Positions 32,478 to 41,513 of a stretch of DNA of 64,000 nucleotides are shown here, in pieces. Every line of letters starts with the position of its first letter. The first letter of the stretch is position 1. Source of the stretch: Orrella daihaiensis (GTDB taxonomy: Bacteria > Pseudomonadota > Gammaproteobacteria > Burkholderiales > Burkholderiaceae_B); the NCBI RefSeq assembly GCF_022811525.1, contig NZ_CP063982.1, positions 2,108,001-2,172,000 of the forward strand. Reading direction: 5' to 3'. A program made the translations under genes and the position numbers. Under the pieces are notes generated by a model, which searched no databases, was not told the origin of the DNA, and worked only from the letters and a program-made list of their open reading frames with translations.

Positions 32478-32648
32478 TTAACTAGCAGCAGGTTGCTCAA
32501 ACCAACTATCCCAAGCGCCACCCAAGGGCTTGATCAAGCGCGAATTACCCATTGCAACTACGTCAACGGACTTCACATTCTCGGGCAATGCCAGGGCCTT
32601 CGGTAACCTGATTGCCTGGGTACGGTTAGTCTTGAACACTGAAGCTAT
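32478..32648 (-). pseudogene. vapB: Relic of a VapB-type antitoxin gene
   Basis: The frame encodes a VapB-like segment (ASVFKTNRTQAIRLPKALAL, VVAMGNSRLIKPLG, WDSWFEQPAAS) that matches the AbrB-fold antitoxin style. Two defects are visible. The expected start codon reads ATA (32646-32648) where an ATG would sit 4 bp after a GGGAG ribosome site, and the protein stops just after WDSWFEQP, where VapB antitoxins usually continue with a toxin-binding tail. No vapC toxin gene follows. It is most likely a decaying remnant of a lost toxin-antitoxin pair. Confidence 0.7.
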
Positions 32649-32871
32649 GACACTCCCGCCACCTAACCGCCTATGTCGGTTGAGGTGGGGGTTTCCTGGT
32701 TCATCGATCTGAGCACCGCACTGTTTCCAGTGCCGCGACTTACCGCGATCTCCCCAAGCGTGAATTCGGAGCAACCCGCCCCTACTGTTTTCTTGCGCAT
32801 ACACAACGGTTTTTTTGCAATTGTTATTTGTCTTTCTCACGCTAGGAAAGCTCGGCCACATGCAGCCAGTG
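32649..32871. other. Non-coding stretch with an imperfect inverted repeat between vapB relic and cysM
   Basis: An imperfect dyad (CCACCTAACCG at 32659 and CGGTTGAGGTGG ending at 32688) lies just upstream of the relic's ribosome site. The rest, up to cysM, shows no frame with a ribosome site and has a T-rich end. It could be debris of the former antitoxin promoter region. Confidence 0.4.
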
Positions 32872-33786
32872 CTACTGATTAAAAATACCTGTGGACAAAT
32901 AACGGTCACCGCGATCGCAGACAATAAACACGATGGTTGAGTCCCTGACTTCAGCCGCTACTCGAAGCGCGGCTACCAGGGCACCTGCGGCTGAGACGCC
33001 TGCGCAAATACCCTCCTCAGCCGCAAGGCGCCTGGCCATCGTTTCGGCATCGGATTGTTCAATCAACTCAAACCGGTCGACCCGGGTAGCGTCGTAGATT
33101 TTGGGGAGATAAGCTTGCGGCCACTTACGAATCCCCGGGATTTGTGAGCCTTCAGCCGGTTGTGCACCTACGATCTGAACATTTGGATTCATGAATTTCA
33201 AAAATTTCGAAGTGCCCATGATCGTGCCAGTCGTACCCATGGCACTGACGAAATGCGTTACGCGACCTGCTGTCTGCGACCATATCTCGGGGCCCGTGGT
33301 CTTAAAGTGCGCGAGTGGATTGTCTGGATTGGCGAACTGATCAAGCACAATGCCCTTGCCCTCACTTTGCATCTTGGTAGCCAAGTCTCGTGCATACTCC
33401 ATGCCGCCTTGATCTGCAGGCGTGAGAATGAGCTCGGCACCATAAGCCGTCATCGAGGCACGTCGCTCAAGTGAGAGGTTATCTGGCATGATCAGAATCA
33501 TCTTGTACCCGCGCATGGCAGCTACCATGGCCAAGGCGATTCCGGTGTTGCCGCTAGTGGCCTCAATGAGCGTATCGCCCGGCTTGATATCACCGCGCTT
33601 TTCTGCTTCGAGGATCATGGACAGTGCCGGACGATCCTTAACGGACCCAGCTGGGTTATTTCCCTCCATCTTGCCCAGGATCACGTTACCTCTTGGCGTA
33701 CCCACTTCGCCGGGCAAGCGCTGCAAGCGAACGAGCGGCGTATTGCCGACAAGCTGTTCAAGCGTCAAATACTGATCCTGATTCAT
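32872..33786 (-). CDS. cysM: Cysteine synthase B (O-acetylserine sulfhydrylase)
   Basis: The 304-residue product makes cysteine from O-acetylserine and sulfide (or thiosulfate) with pyridoxal phosphate. The PLP lysine is in NPAGSVKDRPA, the phosphate loop is seen in AMGTTGTIMG, and the substrate loop in EATSGNTGIALA. The length (about 300) and the missing long C-terminal extension favour CysM over CysK. The ATG at 33786 has AGGA upstream. It stands near comEA on the same strand with 87 bp between. Confidence 0.94.
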   Translation of the reverse strand: MNQDQYLTLEQLVGNTPLVRLQRLPGEVGTPRGNVILGKMEGNNPAGSVKDRPALSMILEAEKRGDIKPGDTLIEATSGNTGIALAMVAAMRGYKMILIMPDNLSLERRASMTAYGAELILTPADQGGMEYARDLATKMQSEGKGIVLDQFANPDNPLAHFKTTGPEIWSQTAGRVTHFVSAMGTTGTIMGTSKFLKFMNPNVQIVGAQPAEGSQIPGIRKWPQAYLPKIYDATRVDRFELIEQSDAETMARRLAAEEGICAGVSAAGALVAALRVAAEVRDSTIVFIVCDRGDRYLSTGIFNQ

Positions 33787-33873
33787 GATGACAATCCTGT
33801 AGTTTGATTTTTATGTGATTGTATTGAATGGTTGACCTCTGTTCCTGCAAAGACCATCTTGCAGATGATCGCA

Positions 33874-34305
33874 TCAAGGCAACTTCAAAATCTCCGGCGT
33901 CACGACATCAGCCCTCATGGACTGGCCTCGCACAGGCTTTGCTTGCGAAACTGCTTGTGGCTTAGCGCAGGGCTTGTCGAGCGTTCCGACACAGAGCCCA
34001 GCGCTCTTTAGTTTAATGATGGTTTTAGGGCCGATCCCTGAGAGACGCTCGGAAAGGTGTTCAAGTGACTCAAATGGACCTCTTGCCCGTTCAAGCACAA
34101 TTCGCTGTGCGGTTTTAGCGCCAATACCTTTGACTTGTTGCAGCTCTTGCACATCAGCGCGGTTGACGTCTACCGCTGCCAAAACACTACTAGAAGCAAT
34201 AAGCCCCCAAAGAATAAGGATATGCGCGAGCAGCTTTCGCCCCCAAAGCATTGCCGTTGCCCGAACGCCGAATGTCCGGTATTTGAGTGAGTGATTGTTC
34301 ACCAT
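33874..34305 (-). CDS. ComEA-like helix-hairpin-helix DNA-binding protein
   Basis: The 143-residue product has a signal-like hydrophobic N-terminus (about 25-44, LLAHILILWGLIASSSVLAA) and a ComEA-type helix-hairpin-helix pair: VDVNRADVQELQQVKGIGAK and LSERLSGIGPKTIIKLKSAG. These proteins bind DNA at the periplasmic side; in naturally competent bacteria they help DNA uptake. A basic tail with two Cys (CVGTLDKPCAKP) follows. The ATG at 34305 has an AAGGGG site. No other competence gene is in the window. Confidence 0.85.
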   Translation of the reverse strand: MVNNHSLKYRTFGVRATAMLWGRKLLAHILILWGLIASSSVLAAVDVNRADVQELQQVKGIGAKTAQRIVLERARGPFESLEHLSERLSGIGPKTIIKLKSAGLCVGTLDKPCAKPQAVSQAKPVRGQSMRADVVTPEILKLP

Positions 34306-34379
34306 CAGCCCCTTCTATTAAAGGTGCTTATGGTGAGCCTACGCAGCAACCAATTCAATCACGGCAAATACGGTTTAGG

Positions 34380-35381
34380 CTAAATCTTTAGATAGCCGTG
34401 CTCGATTTGGTAGCGCACGTAATCTGCCACGCCTGTTTGTACATCCTTTAAAGGCTTCTCGTAGCCTGCGGCGCGCAATTCGCCCATGTCAGCCTGCGTG
34501 TAACTTTGATAGCGACCCTTTAAATCGTCTGGAAACGGGATGTAACGCAGGATATCTTTAGCCACCAGTTCATCCAGACTTAACTCGGGCTGGCCCCGCG
34601 CAGCGCTAATAGCGTTGACAACGGAACTCGCAACATCGTTAAAAGGCTGAGCACGACCTGTTCCACAATTAAAAATGCCACTAATCTGCGGATTATCCAG
34701 AAAATGCAGATTAACCGACACCACATCATCGACAGAGATGAAATCTCGCTTTTGCCCGCCATCGGGGTAACCGTCCCATCCCCCGAAAAGTTTCACATGC
34801 CCCTCAGTCACAAACTGGTTCATGTTGTGAAACGCCACAGAGGCCATGCGTCCCTTGTGCTGTTCGTGCGGCCCATACACGTTGAAATAGCGTAGTCCCA
34901 CGACTTGAGCCGTCAACGTTGCAAACCTCGCTCGCACTACCTGATCAAACAGAAACTTGGAGTAGCCATACACATTCAAAGGGCGCTCATTGGCCAAGTC
35001 CTCAGCATAGACGGGACCCGCCCCATAGACTGCTGCCGAGGAAGCGTAAATAAGAGGTACACGCTGCGCCTGTGCCCATTCGAACAACTCAAGTGTCACC
35101 CGGTAGTTGTTGTCCATCATGTAGTGACCATTACGCTCAGTGGTATCTGAACAGGCACCCTCATGGAACACCGCTCTTGCTGACGGCAGACTGCCGTGAG
35201 TCACCATCTGACGGAAATCCGCTTTATGCATATAGTCCGCAATCTCGCAGCCCACCAGATTTACAAACTTGTCACCGTCAGTCAAATCATCGACTGCCAG
35301 AATATTCGTCTCACCACGAGCATTCAAGCCCCGCAAAATATTGGCACCGACAAACCCAGCCGCCCCGGTCACGATAATCAT
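34380..35381 (-). CDS. hldD: ADP-L-glycero-D-manno-heptose-6-epimerase
   Basis: The 333-residue product is the last enzyme of ADP-heptose synthesis for the LPS inner core, converting ADP-D-glycero- to ADP-L-glycero-D-manno-heptose. It has the NAD-binding motif TGAAGFVGANI, the active-site YGYSKFLFD, and the family pattern VGLRYFNVYGPHEQHKGRMA. The ATG at 35381 follows GGAGG and overlaps the hldE stop by 4 bp (ATGA), so the pair is translationally coupled. An upstream frame extension to 35453 lacks a ribosome site. Confidence 0.95.
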   Translation of the reverse strand: MIIVTGAAGFVGANILRGLNARGETNILAVDDLTDGDKFVNLVGCEIADYMHKADFRQMVTHGSLPSARAVFHEGACSDTTERNGHYMMDNNYRVTLELFEWAQAQRVPLIYASSAAVYGAGPVYAEDLANERPLNVYGYSKFLFDQVVRARFATLTAQVVGLRYFNVYGPHEQHKGRMASVAFHNMNQFVTEGHVKLFGGWDGYPDGGQKRDFISVDDVVSVNLHFLDNPQISGIFNCGTGRAQPFNDVASSVVNAISAARGQPELSLDELVAKDILRYIPFPDDLKGRYQSYTQADMGELRAAGYEKPLKDVQTGVADYVRYQIEHGYLKI

Positions 35382-36361
35382 TCCAATTCCTCCGCCGTCA
35401 CAGTCGAGGTACCCAACTTGCCAACCACGATGCCTCCAGCCCGATTGGCCCACCGCATCGCTTCAATCCAAGAACCACCAGCCCCTCGAACAACAGCCAA
35501 AGTCGCCAGCACCGTATCGCCAGCCCCTGAAACATCAAACACCTCATGCGCCTGCGCATCGACGTGATGACGCTCTTGATTCATAAACAATGTCATGCCT
35601 TGCTCAGAGCGTGTCACAAGTAGCGCTTCAAGCCCGAGTTGCTCTCGTAACTGTTGAGCTCGTGCGTTCAGATCACTCTCATCTAGCCAATGACCAACCG
35701 CTTGTTGCATCTCACTCCGATTAGGTGTGACCAAACTAGCACCTCGATAACGGGTATAGTCCAGACCCTTGGGATCCACCAGCGCAGGCACGCCGATCTC
35801 TCGAGCTTTATTGATCAAGCTAGCAACCTGAGCCAATGCGCCCTTATCGTAATCAGACAACACCACCACGTCATGATGACCCATCAGTGGCATCACTCGA
35901 TCCGTCAGGGACTGCACACAGCTTGACGAAGGTCGCCCCTCAAAATCCACTCGCACCATCTGCTGCTGGCGACCAAGCACCCGCATTTTAAGGGTCGTTG
36001 GGTGGGACTCGTCATCATCCACCAACTCAGGATGAATGCCGGCATCACGTAGCATGGCATGTACTTCCCGGCCTGGCTCATCACGTCCCACAATACCTGC
36101 CAAGGTAACCCGAGCACCAAGTGCAGCAGCATTACGCGCTACGTTGGCAGCACCACCCAATCGATCCTCACAGCGGCCCACATGGACCACCGGCACGGGT
36201 GCCTCTGGCGAGATGCGTTCAACCTCCCCAAACCAATAGCGGTCAAGCATGATATCGCCGACAACCAACACACGAACACGCGAGACTGCTTCACGGGGAA
36301 ACTGCTTCAGATCGCCACCTAAACCCGATCCCTGGCCATCACGCTTGGAAAGTAAATTCAT
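35378..36361 (-). CDS. hldE: D-glycero-beta-D-manno-heptose-7-phosphate kinase
   Basis: The 327-residue product carries the PfkB-type kinase domain of RfaE/HldE, with the LGGAANVARNAAALG substrate region and the anion-hole DVSGAGDTVLA near the end. It phosphorylates heptose-7-phosphate in ADP-heptose synthesis. There is no C-terminal nucleotidyltransferase domain, so this is the kinase-only form (often called HldA or RfaE1), and the adenylyltransferase must be encoded elsewhere. The ATG at 36361 follows GGAAG and overlaps the lapB stop by 4 bp; a longer frame to 36460 lies inside lapB. Confidence 0.93.
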   Translation of the reverse strand: MNLLSKRDGQGSGLGGDLKQFPREAVSRVRVLVVGDIMLDRYWFGEVERISPEAPVPVVHVGRCEDRLGGAANVARNAAALGARVTLAGIVGRDEPGREVHAMLRDAGIHPELVDDDESHPTTLKMRVLGRQQQMVRVDFEGRPSSSCVQSLTDRVMPLMGHHDVVVLSDYDKGALAQVASLINKAREIGVPALVDPKGLDYTRYRGASLVTPNRSEMQQAVGHWLDESDLNARAQQLREQLGLEALLVTRSEQGMTLFMNQERHHVDAQAHEVFDVSGAGDTVLATLAVVRGAGGSWIEAMRWANRAGGIVVGKLGTSTVTAEELE

Positions 36362-37575
36362 AATTGTTCTTCCACACGACGTGGGCTGTAGGTCTCCCAA
36401 CCATGACAACCCGGGCACTGCCAGTAAAACGCCCGCGCCTGAAAGCCACAAACACGACAACTGTATCGATCCAACCGCTGGGTATGTCGGCCCACCAAAC
36501 GCTTAAGCAAATCTAATGACACCAGCGCCTGATTGCTCTGGGTATCGACCCCATCGACTGGCTCAGCCTTGGACTGAGCCAGGAGCGCTCGCTCTAACCC
36601 GAGCAAGCTTGGACTTTTACTCAACGCAGTTTGGGCAAAAGCCCAAGCTGCTTGCGAACCATGTGCGCGCCAATTCAGGCGGAACACCACATCAAACAAG
36701 TCCAGCGATGGGTGCTGTTCGTAGTGGCTCGATAGACGTTGCAGCAGTTGATCACATTCGTTGGAGGCTGCGAAGTTATTTTGTAAATCACTAGCGATCA
36801 GACCGGCGTATTCCGGTGCTTCGTCAAGCAGAGTCAACAAGTAGTGACGCTCCAGTCCGGCATCACCACTGGCACGCGCCAACGCCGCCTCTAGCATCAA
36901 CACTCTGGCACGTGAGGCTGATGTTGACGTATCTTCCTGCCCCACAATCCTACCTGCCTCATCCAGCGCAGATCGCAGCGCCTCGAACTCGGGTGGTTGA
37001 TGTGTCAAATGACCCTGTGCGATCTCACAGTAATAATGAACCAGTTGCGGTACTGATTCGCTCGTCAGTTTGCCTAGCCTGCGCACCGCTTCGATGGCTT
37101 TGGGCCAGTCATGCTCAGACTCGTAAATACGCACCAAGGCTCGTGCAGCCTGCTCTTGATAGCGCGTGTTCTTCAGTTCCTTATATGCCATTTCAGCACG
37201 ATCGAGCATTCCCGCTTTTAAATAATCCTGGGCAATCTCATGCAAGGCATGCTCGCGCTCACGCGATGGCAAATCAGCACGCGCCAAAAGACTCTGATGC
37301 ACCCTGATGGCGCGCTCCATCTCGCCTCTGCGACGAAACAGATTACCGAGCGCAAAATGCAACTCGGTGGTTTCTGGATCAAGTTTGGCAACTTCGACAA
37401 ATGCGTCGATTGCGCGATCAGGCTGCTCATTGAGCAAAAAATTCAGGCCTTTGAAGTAAGAGTCCGGCAGGTTACGACTTTCGCTAAGCATGTGCCTGAA
37501 ATCGATCCTCGCGGCAAGCCAACCCAGGCCAAACAACAACGGCAGAAATATCAGCCACCAGGATTCAAAAGTCAT
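36358..37575 (-). CDS. lapB: Lipopolysaccharide assembly protein B
   Basis: The 405-residue product is LapB/YciM, an inner-membrane TPR protein that controls LPS synthesis by guiding LpxC turnover by FtsH. It has one N-terminal membrane segment (about 6-23, WWLIFLPLLFGLGWLAA), a run of TPR units (about 40-340) and a C-terminal rubredoxin-like zinc site (YSCRVCGF and WQCPGCHGWE). It follows lapA by 19 bp. The gene order lapA-lapB-hldE-hldD puts LPS control and core-sugar synthesis in one transcript. Confidence 0.95.
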   Translation of the reverse strand: MTFESWWLIFLPLLFGLGWLAARIDFRHMLSESRNLPDSYFKGLNFLLNEQPDRAIDAFVEVAKLDPETTELHFALGNLFRRRGEMERAIRVHQSLLARADLPSREREHALHEIAQDYLKAGMLDRAEMAYKELKNTRYQEQAARALVRIYESEHDWPKAIEAVRRLGKLTSESVPQLVHYYCEIAQGHLTHQPPEFEALRSALDEAGRIVGQEDTSTSASRARVLMLEAALARASGDAGLERHYLLTLLDEAPEYAGLIASDLQNNFAASNECDQLLQRLSSHYEQHPSLDLFDVVFRLNWRAHGSQAAWAFAQTALSKSPSLLGLERALLAQSKAEPVDGVDTQSNQALVSLDLLKRLVGRHTQRLDRYSCRVCGFQARAFYWQCPGCHGWETYSPRRVEEQL

Positions 37576-37594
37576 CGCTTATCGCTCGCAAGCT

Positions 37595-37927
37595 TCACAA
37601 TGGTTTGACAACCGAATCAGCAGACGTTTGACTGTTGGCAGCAGTGTCTGCAACTGCCGCATTGGCTGCCTGATTTTTTTGTACTTTTCGCAGGTCGCGT
37701 TTCAAACGCCCGGCTTCACGACGGCGCCGCCAGGTCGAGGGCAACATTAGAAACACACCTAAGACTGTGCCCAACACGAAGGCCACCAGCATCACAATCA
37801 CCAGTGGTACACCCACAAATTGCGTATTACCCAAAAACTGCACATCAACTGGCGCCATGTTCTTGTAGGCAAATAACACCACCACAGCAAACACTGCCAG
37901 TTTGATCGCCCACCAGACGTAGCGCAT
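37595..37927 (-). CDS. lapA: LapA domain protein (DUF1049)
   Basis: The 110-residue product has two membrane segments (about 4-22 and 40-64) and the LapA family layout, followed by a basic stretch (RRRREAGRLKRDLRKVQ) and an Ala/Asn-rich tail. LapA is a small inner-membrane partner of LapB in LPS assembly. The ATG at 37927 precedes lapB on the same strand with 19 bp between them. Confidence 0.9.
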   Translation of the reverse strand: MRYVWWAIKLAVFAVVVLFAYKNMAPVDVQFLGNTQFVGVPLVIVMLVAFVLGTVLGVFLMLPSTWRRRREAGRLKRDLRKVQKNQAANAAVADTAANSQTSADSVVKPL

Positions 37928-38000
37928 GTTTAGTTACCCTATGACAATAAGCATTCATTGTAATGCAAGGGATTTGATGCAAACTAGCCAGCAGGCAAGT

Positions 38001-39053
38001 TCAAGGGCGTGGTGCAAATGCTGCAGCCATGCCTTTCTCGACCGACTGTGGCGGCGTCCAGTGAAGTCGCTCACGGGTAGACTCAATATCAACCTGGAGA
38101 TTGTCGGATAGACGACGTATCATCTGGCCTTTGCCTAGAGCCTGCGCAGCAAGTTTAAGCAGTCCGATTGGAACAGGCACAGAGCGCAGCACCAGCCCAC
38201 AAGCTTTGGCAATCTGCCGAGCGAGATCAAGCGTTGACAGGTCATGGTCATCACTTGCTAAAAATACCTGCCCGGGTGCATTGGGGTGACTCGCGCACAA
38301 AATCACCAAATCAACCAGATTGGCCAGGCTGATCAGACTGCGGCGATTTCGATCCAGCGCGCCGATGGGAAGCGGCACGCCACGACGTATCGCGCGCTCT
38401 AGCAATTCCAAATTACCCTTGGCATCAGGTCCGTAGACCAGTGGCGGGCGCACCACAGTGGCTTGCAGACCCGTTTGACTGGCAACCTCAAACAAACCTT
38501 GTTCCGCCTCAAACTTGGACAATGCGTAAGGGTCAGCAGGCGATGCAATCGAATCGATGGCTTTGAAAGCCTGACCAGGTGTGGTTCGTTCCCCATTGAC
38601 TTTGATCGTACTCAAAAACACCAATCGCTTAACCTTGCTGTCGGCACAGGCCCTAGCCAACCGAACTGTGCCGTCGCGATTGACGGCCATCATGCGTTCA
38701 ATTTCGTCAGGACCCGGGTTCATCACATGGACTCGAGCCGCTGTGTGTACCACGACATCAACACCATCAAGCGGCCACCGCGCGCGGGGGTCAGCAAGGT
38801 CGGGCGCAGCGACTCGGACAACACTTCCCTGCATTTCTAGATCGTCCTGATCGCGTATTGCAGCACGAACTTCATAGCCTCGTGCCACAAACTCACGACA
38901 CAAGGCCCGTCCAATCAGGCCATTGGCACCCGTGACCAACACCACTGGCAAGCGATGAGGATCGGCCGACTTACCTTTGGAAGCGGGTTTAACGACTAAG
39001 GTCGATAACGATTCAGATTCAGCTGATGCGATTGAGGGTAGAACCGCTGACAT
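38001..39053 (-). CDS. NAD-dependent epimerase/dehydratase (extended SDR family)
   Basis: The 350-residue product has the SDR NAD-binding motif VTGANGLIGRALC and active-site YALSK, with the pattern of nucleotide-sugar epimerases of the UDP-galactose/GalNAc 4-epimerase type. It probably modifies a nucleotide sugar for LPS or another surface glycan; the substrate is not known. The first 30 residues are a Ser/Lys-rich extension with no good ribosome site, so the start may be internal (near the RLPVVLVTG segment). It lies between ihfB and lapA. Confidence 0.8.
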   Translation of the reverse strand: MSAVLPSIASAESESLSTLVVKPASKGKSADPHRLPVVLVTGANGLIGRALCREFVARGYEVRAAIRDQDDLEMQGSVVRVAAPDLADPRARWPLDGVDVVVHTAARVHVMNPGPDEIERMMAVNRDGTVRLARACADSKVKRLVFLSTIKVNGERTTPGQAFKAIDSIASPADPYALSKFEAEQGLFEVASQTGLQATVVRPPLVYGPDAKGNLELLERAIRRGVPLPIGALDRNRRSLISLANLVDLVILCASHPNAPGQVFLASDDHDLSTLDLARQIAKACGLVLRSVPVPIGLLKLAAQALGKGQMIRRLSDNLQVDIESTRERLHWTPPQSVEKGMAAAFAPRP

Positions 39054-39079
39054 GGGGCGAGTTCAGATCGCTTGAATCT

Positions 39080-39424
39080 TCAAGAAGACAGTTTTATGCC
39101 GAGGTCTGTAGAGTCTGCCTCGTCATCAGGCTTAGTGGCACCATGGCCATTATCAACCCGCTCGCGCAACTCTTTACCGGCCTTGAAATGCGGCACACGC
39201 TTACCAGGTACAGCCACCTGCTCACCCGTTTTAGGGTTACGCCCAATCCGAGGCGCACGCTGGGATAAAGAAAAGCTCCCAAACCCACGGATCTCAATAC
39301 GCTGGCCGTTGGCCAAGGATTCGACCATGGTGTCAAGGATGGTCTTAACTGCCAAATCAATATCACTGGCAGCGAGCTGCTTATGGCTCGCTGCCAGTGC
39401 CGCGATAAGTTCCGACTTGGTCAC
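39080..39424 (-). CDS. ihfB: Integration host factor beta subunit
   Basis: The 114-residue product is the beta subunit of IHF, a DNA-bending protein of the HU family. It has the core SELIAALAASHKQL, GFGSFSLSQRAPRIGRNPKT and the arm region ending KRVPHFKAGKELRERV, then a 15-residue acidic tail. It starts with GTG at 39424. It lies 23 bp after rpsA on the same strand, the usual arrangement. Confidence 0.96.
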   Translation of the reverse strand: MTKSELIAALAASHKQLAASDIDLAVKTILDTMVESLANGQRIEIRGFGSFSLSQRAPRIGRNPKTGEQVAVPGKRVPHFKAGKELRERVDNGHGATKPDDEADSTDLGIKLSS

Positions 39425-39447
39425 AACGATCTCGCGGTCAACAAAAC

Positions 39448-41166
39448 TTATTCGCCGTCTTTGGCTTGATCAAGCTTGGCTTTCAACAACGCGCCAAGGT
39501 TGGTCGTGCCAGTGGTAGCACCCGCTTCAGACATGCGCTGCAGAGTATCAGCCGTATCAGCATTCTCACGAGCTTTGATTGAGAGCTGAATCGAACGAGC
39601 CTTACGGTCCACGTTGATAATCATGGCCTCTACTTCATCGCCCTCTTTGAGCACCGTGGTAGCGTCTTCGACACGACCGCTGGCCATCTCGGAGGCACGC
39701 AGGTAGCCTTCCACATCAAGCGACAGGGTAATCACTGCGCCCTTGGGCTCAACCGACTTGACGGTACCTTGAACTACAGCACCCTTGTCGTGTGTACCCA
39801 CGAAGTTATTAAACGGATCACCTTCGAGTTGCTTGACACCGAGTGAGATACGTTCTTTATCCGTGTCAATGGCCAACACAACGGCTTCGAGCTCATCGCC
39901 CTTCTTGAGGTTACGAACAGCTTCTTCACCGGTATCAGTCCATGACAGATCCGACAAATGCACCAGACCATCGATGCCGCCAGGCAACCCGACGAACACA
40001 CCAAAATCGGTAATCGACTTGATCGCACCGCTAACCTTGTCACCGCGCTTGAAATTGGTCGCAAACTCTTCCCATGGGTTCGGGCGGCACTGCTTCATGC
40101 CCAACGAGATACGACGACGCTCTTCGTCGATCTCCAACACCATGACCTCGACCTCTTCACCCAAGGTAACCACCTTGCGCGGATCGACGTTCTTGTTGGT
40201 CCAGTCCATTTCTGAGACGTGAACCAGTCCTTCGATACCAGCCTCAACTTCCACAAACGCGCCGTAATCGGTCAGGTTGGTTACCTTGCCAAACAGGCGG
40301 GTACCTTGCGGGTAGCGACGCGCCAAACCAATCCAGGGATCTTCACCAAGCTGCTTCACACCTAAGGAAACGCGGCTCTTTTCCTGGTCGAACTTCAATA
40401 CTTTGGCTTCAATCTCTTGGCCGACCGTCAACACCTCGGACGGATGACGCACGCGACGCCAGGCCATATCCGTAATGTGTAACAAGCCATCAATGCCACC
40501 GAGATCGACAAATGCGCCGTAGTCGGTGATGTTTTTGACCACACCCTTGACAGTCGCCCCTTCGCTCAGATTCTCGAGTAACTTCTGACGCTCTTCGCCC
40601 ATGCTGACTTCGAGCACGGCACGACGTGACAACACCACGTTATTGCGCTTACGATCGAGCTTGATAACCTTGAACTCCAAGGTCTTGCCTTCATAAGGTG
40701 TCGTGTCCTTAACAGGACGCGTATCCACCAATGAACCGGGCAGGAACGCGCGGATGCCATTGGTCATTACTGTCAAGCCACCCTTGACCTTGCCGGTGAT
40801 GGTGCCAGACACCAACTCGTTGCTCTCAAGCGCCTGTTCGAGTGACAACCAGGCAGACAAGCGCTTGGCCCGATCGCGAGACAGCACGGTATCACCGTAG
40901 CCGTTCTCAAGCGAATCGATCGCCACAGACACGAAGTCGCCTTCATTGACTTCAAGCTCACCCTGATCGTTGAGAAACTCCTCAAGAGGAATCAAGGCTT
41001 CTGATTTCAAACCTGCGTTAACAATCACGAAATTGTGATCCACGCGCAGAACTTCAGCAGAGATCACTTCGCCGGACTTCATGTCCTGCTTTTTGACGCT
41101 CTGGGCAAACAAATCGGCGAAGCTTTCGCCGCCAGTTAGGTTTTCAGTGGTTTGTTGAGTTGACAT
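39448..41166 (-). CDS. rpsA: 30S ribosomal protein S1
   Basis: The 572-residue product has six S1 RNA-binding domains along its length; repeated features such as ITDYGAFVDLGGIDGLLHITDMAW, LTDYGAFVEVEAGIEGLVHVSEMDW and ITDFGVFVGLPGGIDGLVHLSDLSW (here shown in parts) mark domains 3-5. S1 helps load mRNA onto the ribosome. The ATG at 41166 gives the usual N-terminus; an upstream extension to 41226 lacks support. Length is normal for Betaproteobacteria. Confidence 0.97.
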   Translation of the reverse strand: MSTQQTTENLTGGESFADLFAQSVKKQDMKSGEVISAEVLRVDHNFVIVNAGLKSEALIPLEEFLNDQGELEVNEGDFVSVAIDSLENGYGDTVLSRDRAKRLSAWLSLEQALESNELVSGTITGKVKGGLTVMTNGIRAFLPGSLVDTRPVKDTTPYEGKTLEFKVIKLDRKRNNVVLSRRAVLEVSMGEERQKLLENLSEGATVKGVVKNITDYGAFVDLGGIDGLLHITDMAWRRVRHPSEVLTVGQEIEAKVLKFDQEKSRVSLGVKQLGEDPWIGLARRYPQGTRLFGKVTNLTDYGAFVEVEAGIEGLVHVSEMDWTNKNVDPRKVVTLGEEVEVMVLEIDEERRRISLGMKQCRPNPWEEFATNFKRGDKVSGAIKSITDFGVFVGLPGGIDGLVHLSDLSWTDTGEEAVRNLKKGDELEAVVLAIDTDKERISLGVKQLEGDPFNNFVGTHDKGAVVQGTVKSVEPKGAVITLSLDVEGYLRASEMASGRVEDATTVLKEGDEVEAMIINVDRKARSIQLSIKARENADTADTLQRMSEAGATTGTTNLGALLKAKLDQAKDGE

Positions 41167-41513
41167 GTAAAAGGTACCTGGTGGATCGTCCCGATCCGGT
41201 TTCTCGCCAAGCCTGTCAGCCGACAAACATTCAGTAGAACGTTGTGAGCAGACAACTCGCGGTGTTAAAAATTACCGAAGAACCCGACCCTGACTGCGGT
41301 CTGGGCACATCGGCGCTGATGCTACAAGTACTACCGGTTGGTGCTGGCTGTACTACCTATCACCACCTATCCAACACTAGATCCCACATGAATTGTGGAA
41401 AGCCGTCTAGGTTAACATAAAAAATCGTTTTTGATCAATCGCTTAGCTATTAACCCAAGGTTTGGTGAGCTCGGACTGCAGAAGCAGCAAAGCAGAACCA
41501 GGCCCAAGGGGCA
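41167..41513. other. rpsA leader and promoter region
   Basis: About 350 bp between cmk and rpsA on the minus strand. S1 genes are often regulated by their own product through the leader, so a structured leader is possible here. A weak candidate promoter (TTGATC with a TTAACC box 17 bp later, minus strand) lies near 41412-41443. No frame with a ribosome site was seen. Confidence 0.35.

Noticed and set aside
32478..32924. 148-codon minus-strand frame as a full-length gene
   Set aside because: Only the last part resembles VapB. The first 90 codons are compositionally odd, have no ribosome site and cover the non-coding inverted repeat.
36816..37307. 163-codon plus-strand frame
   Set aside because: It is antisense to lapB and shows no domain pattern or ribosome site.
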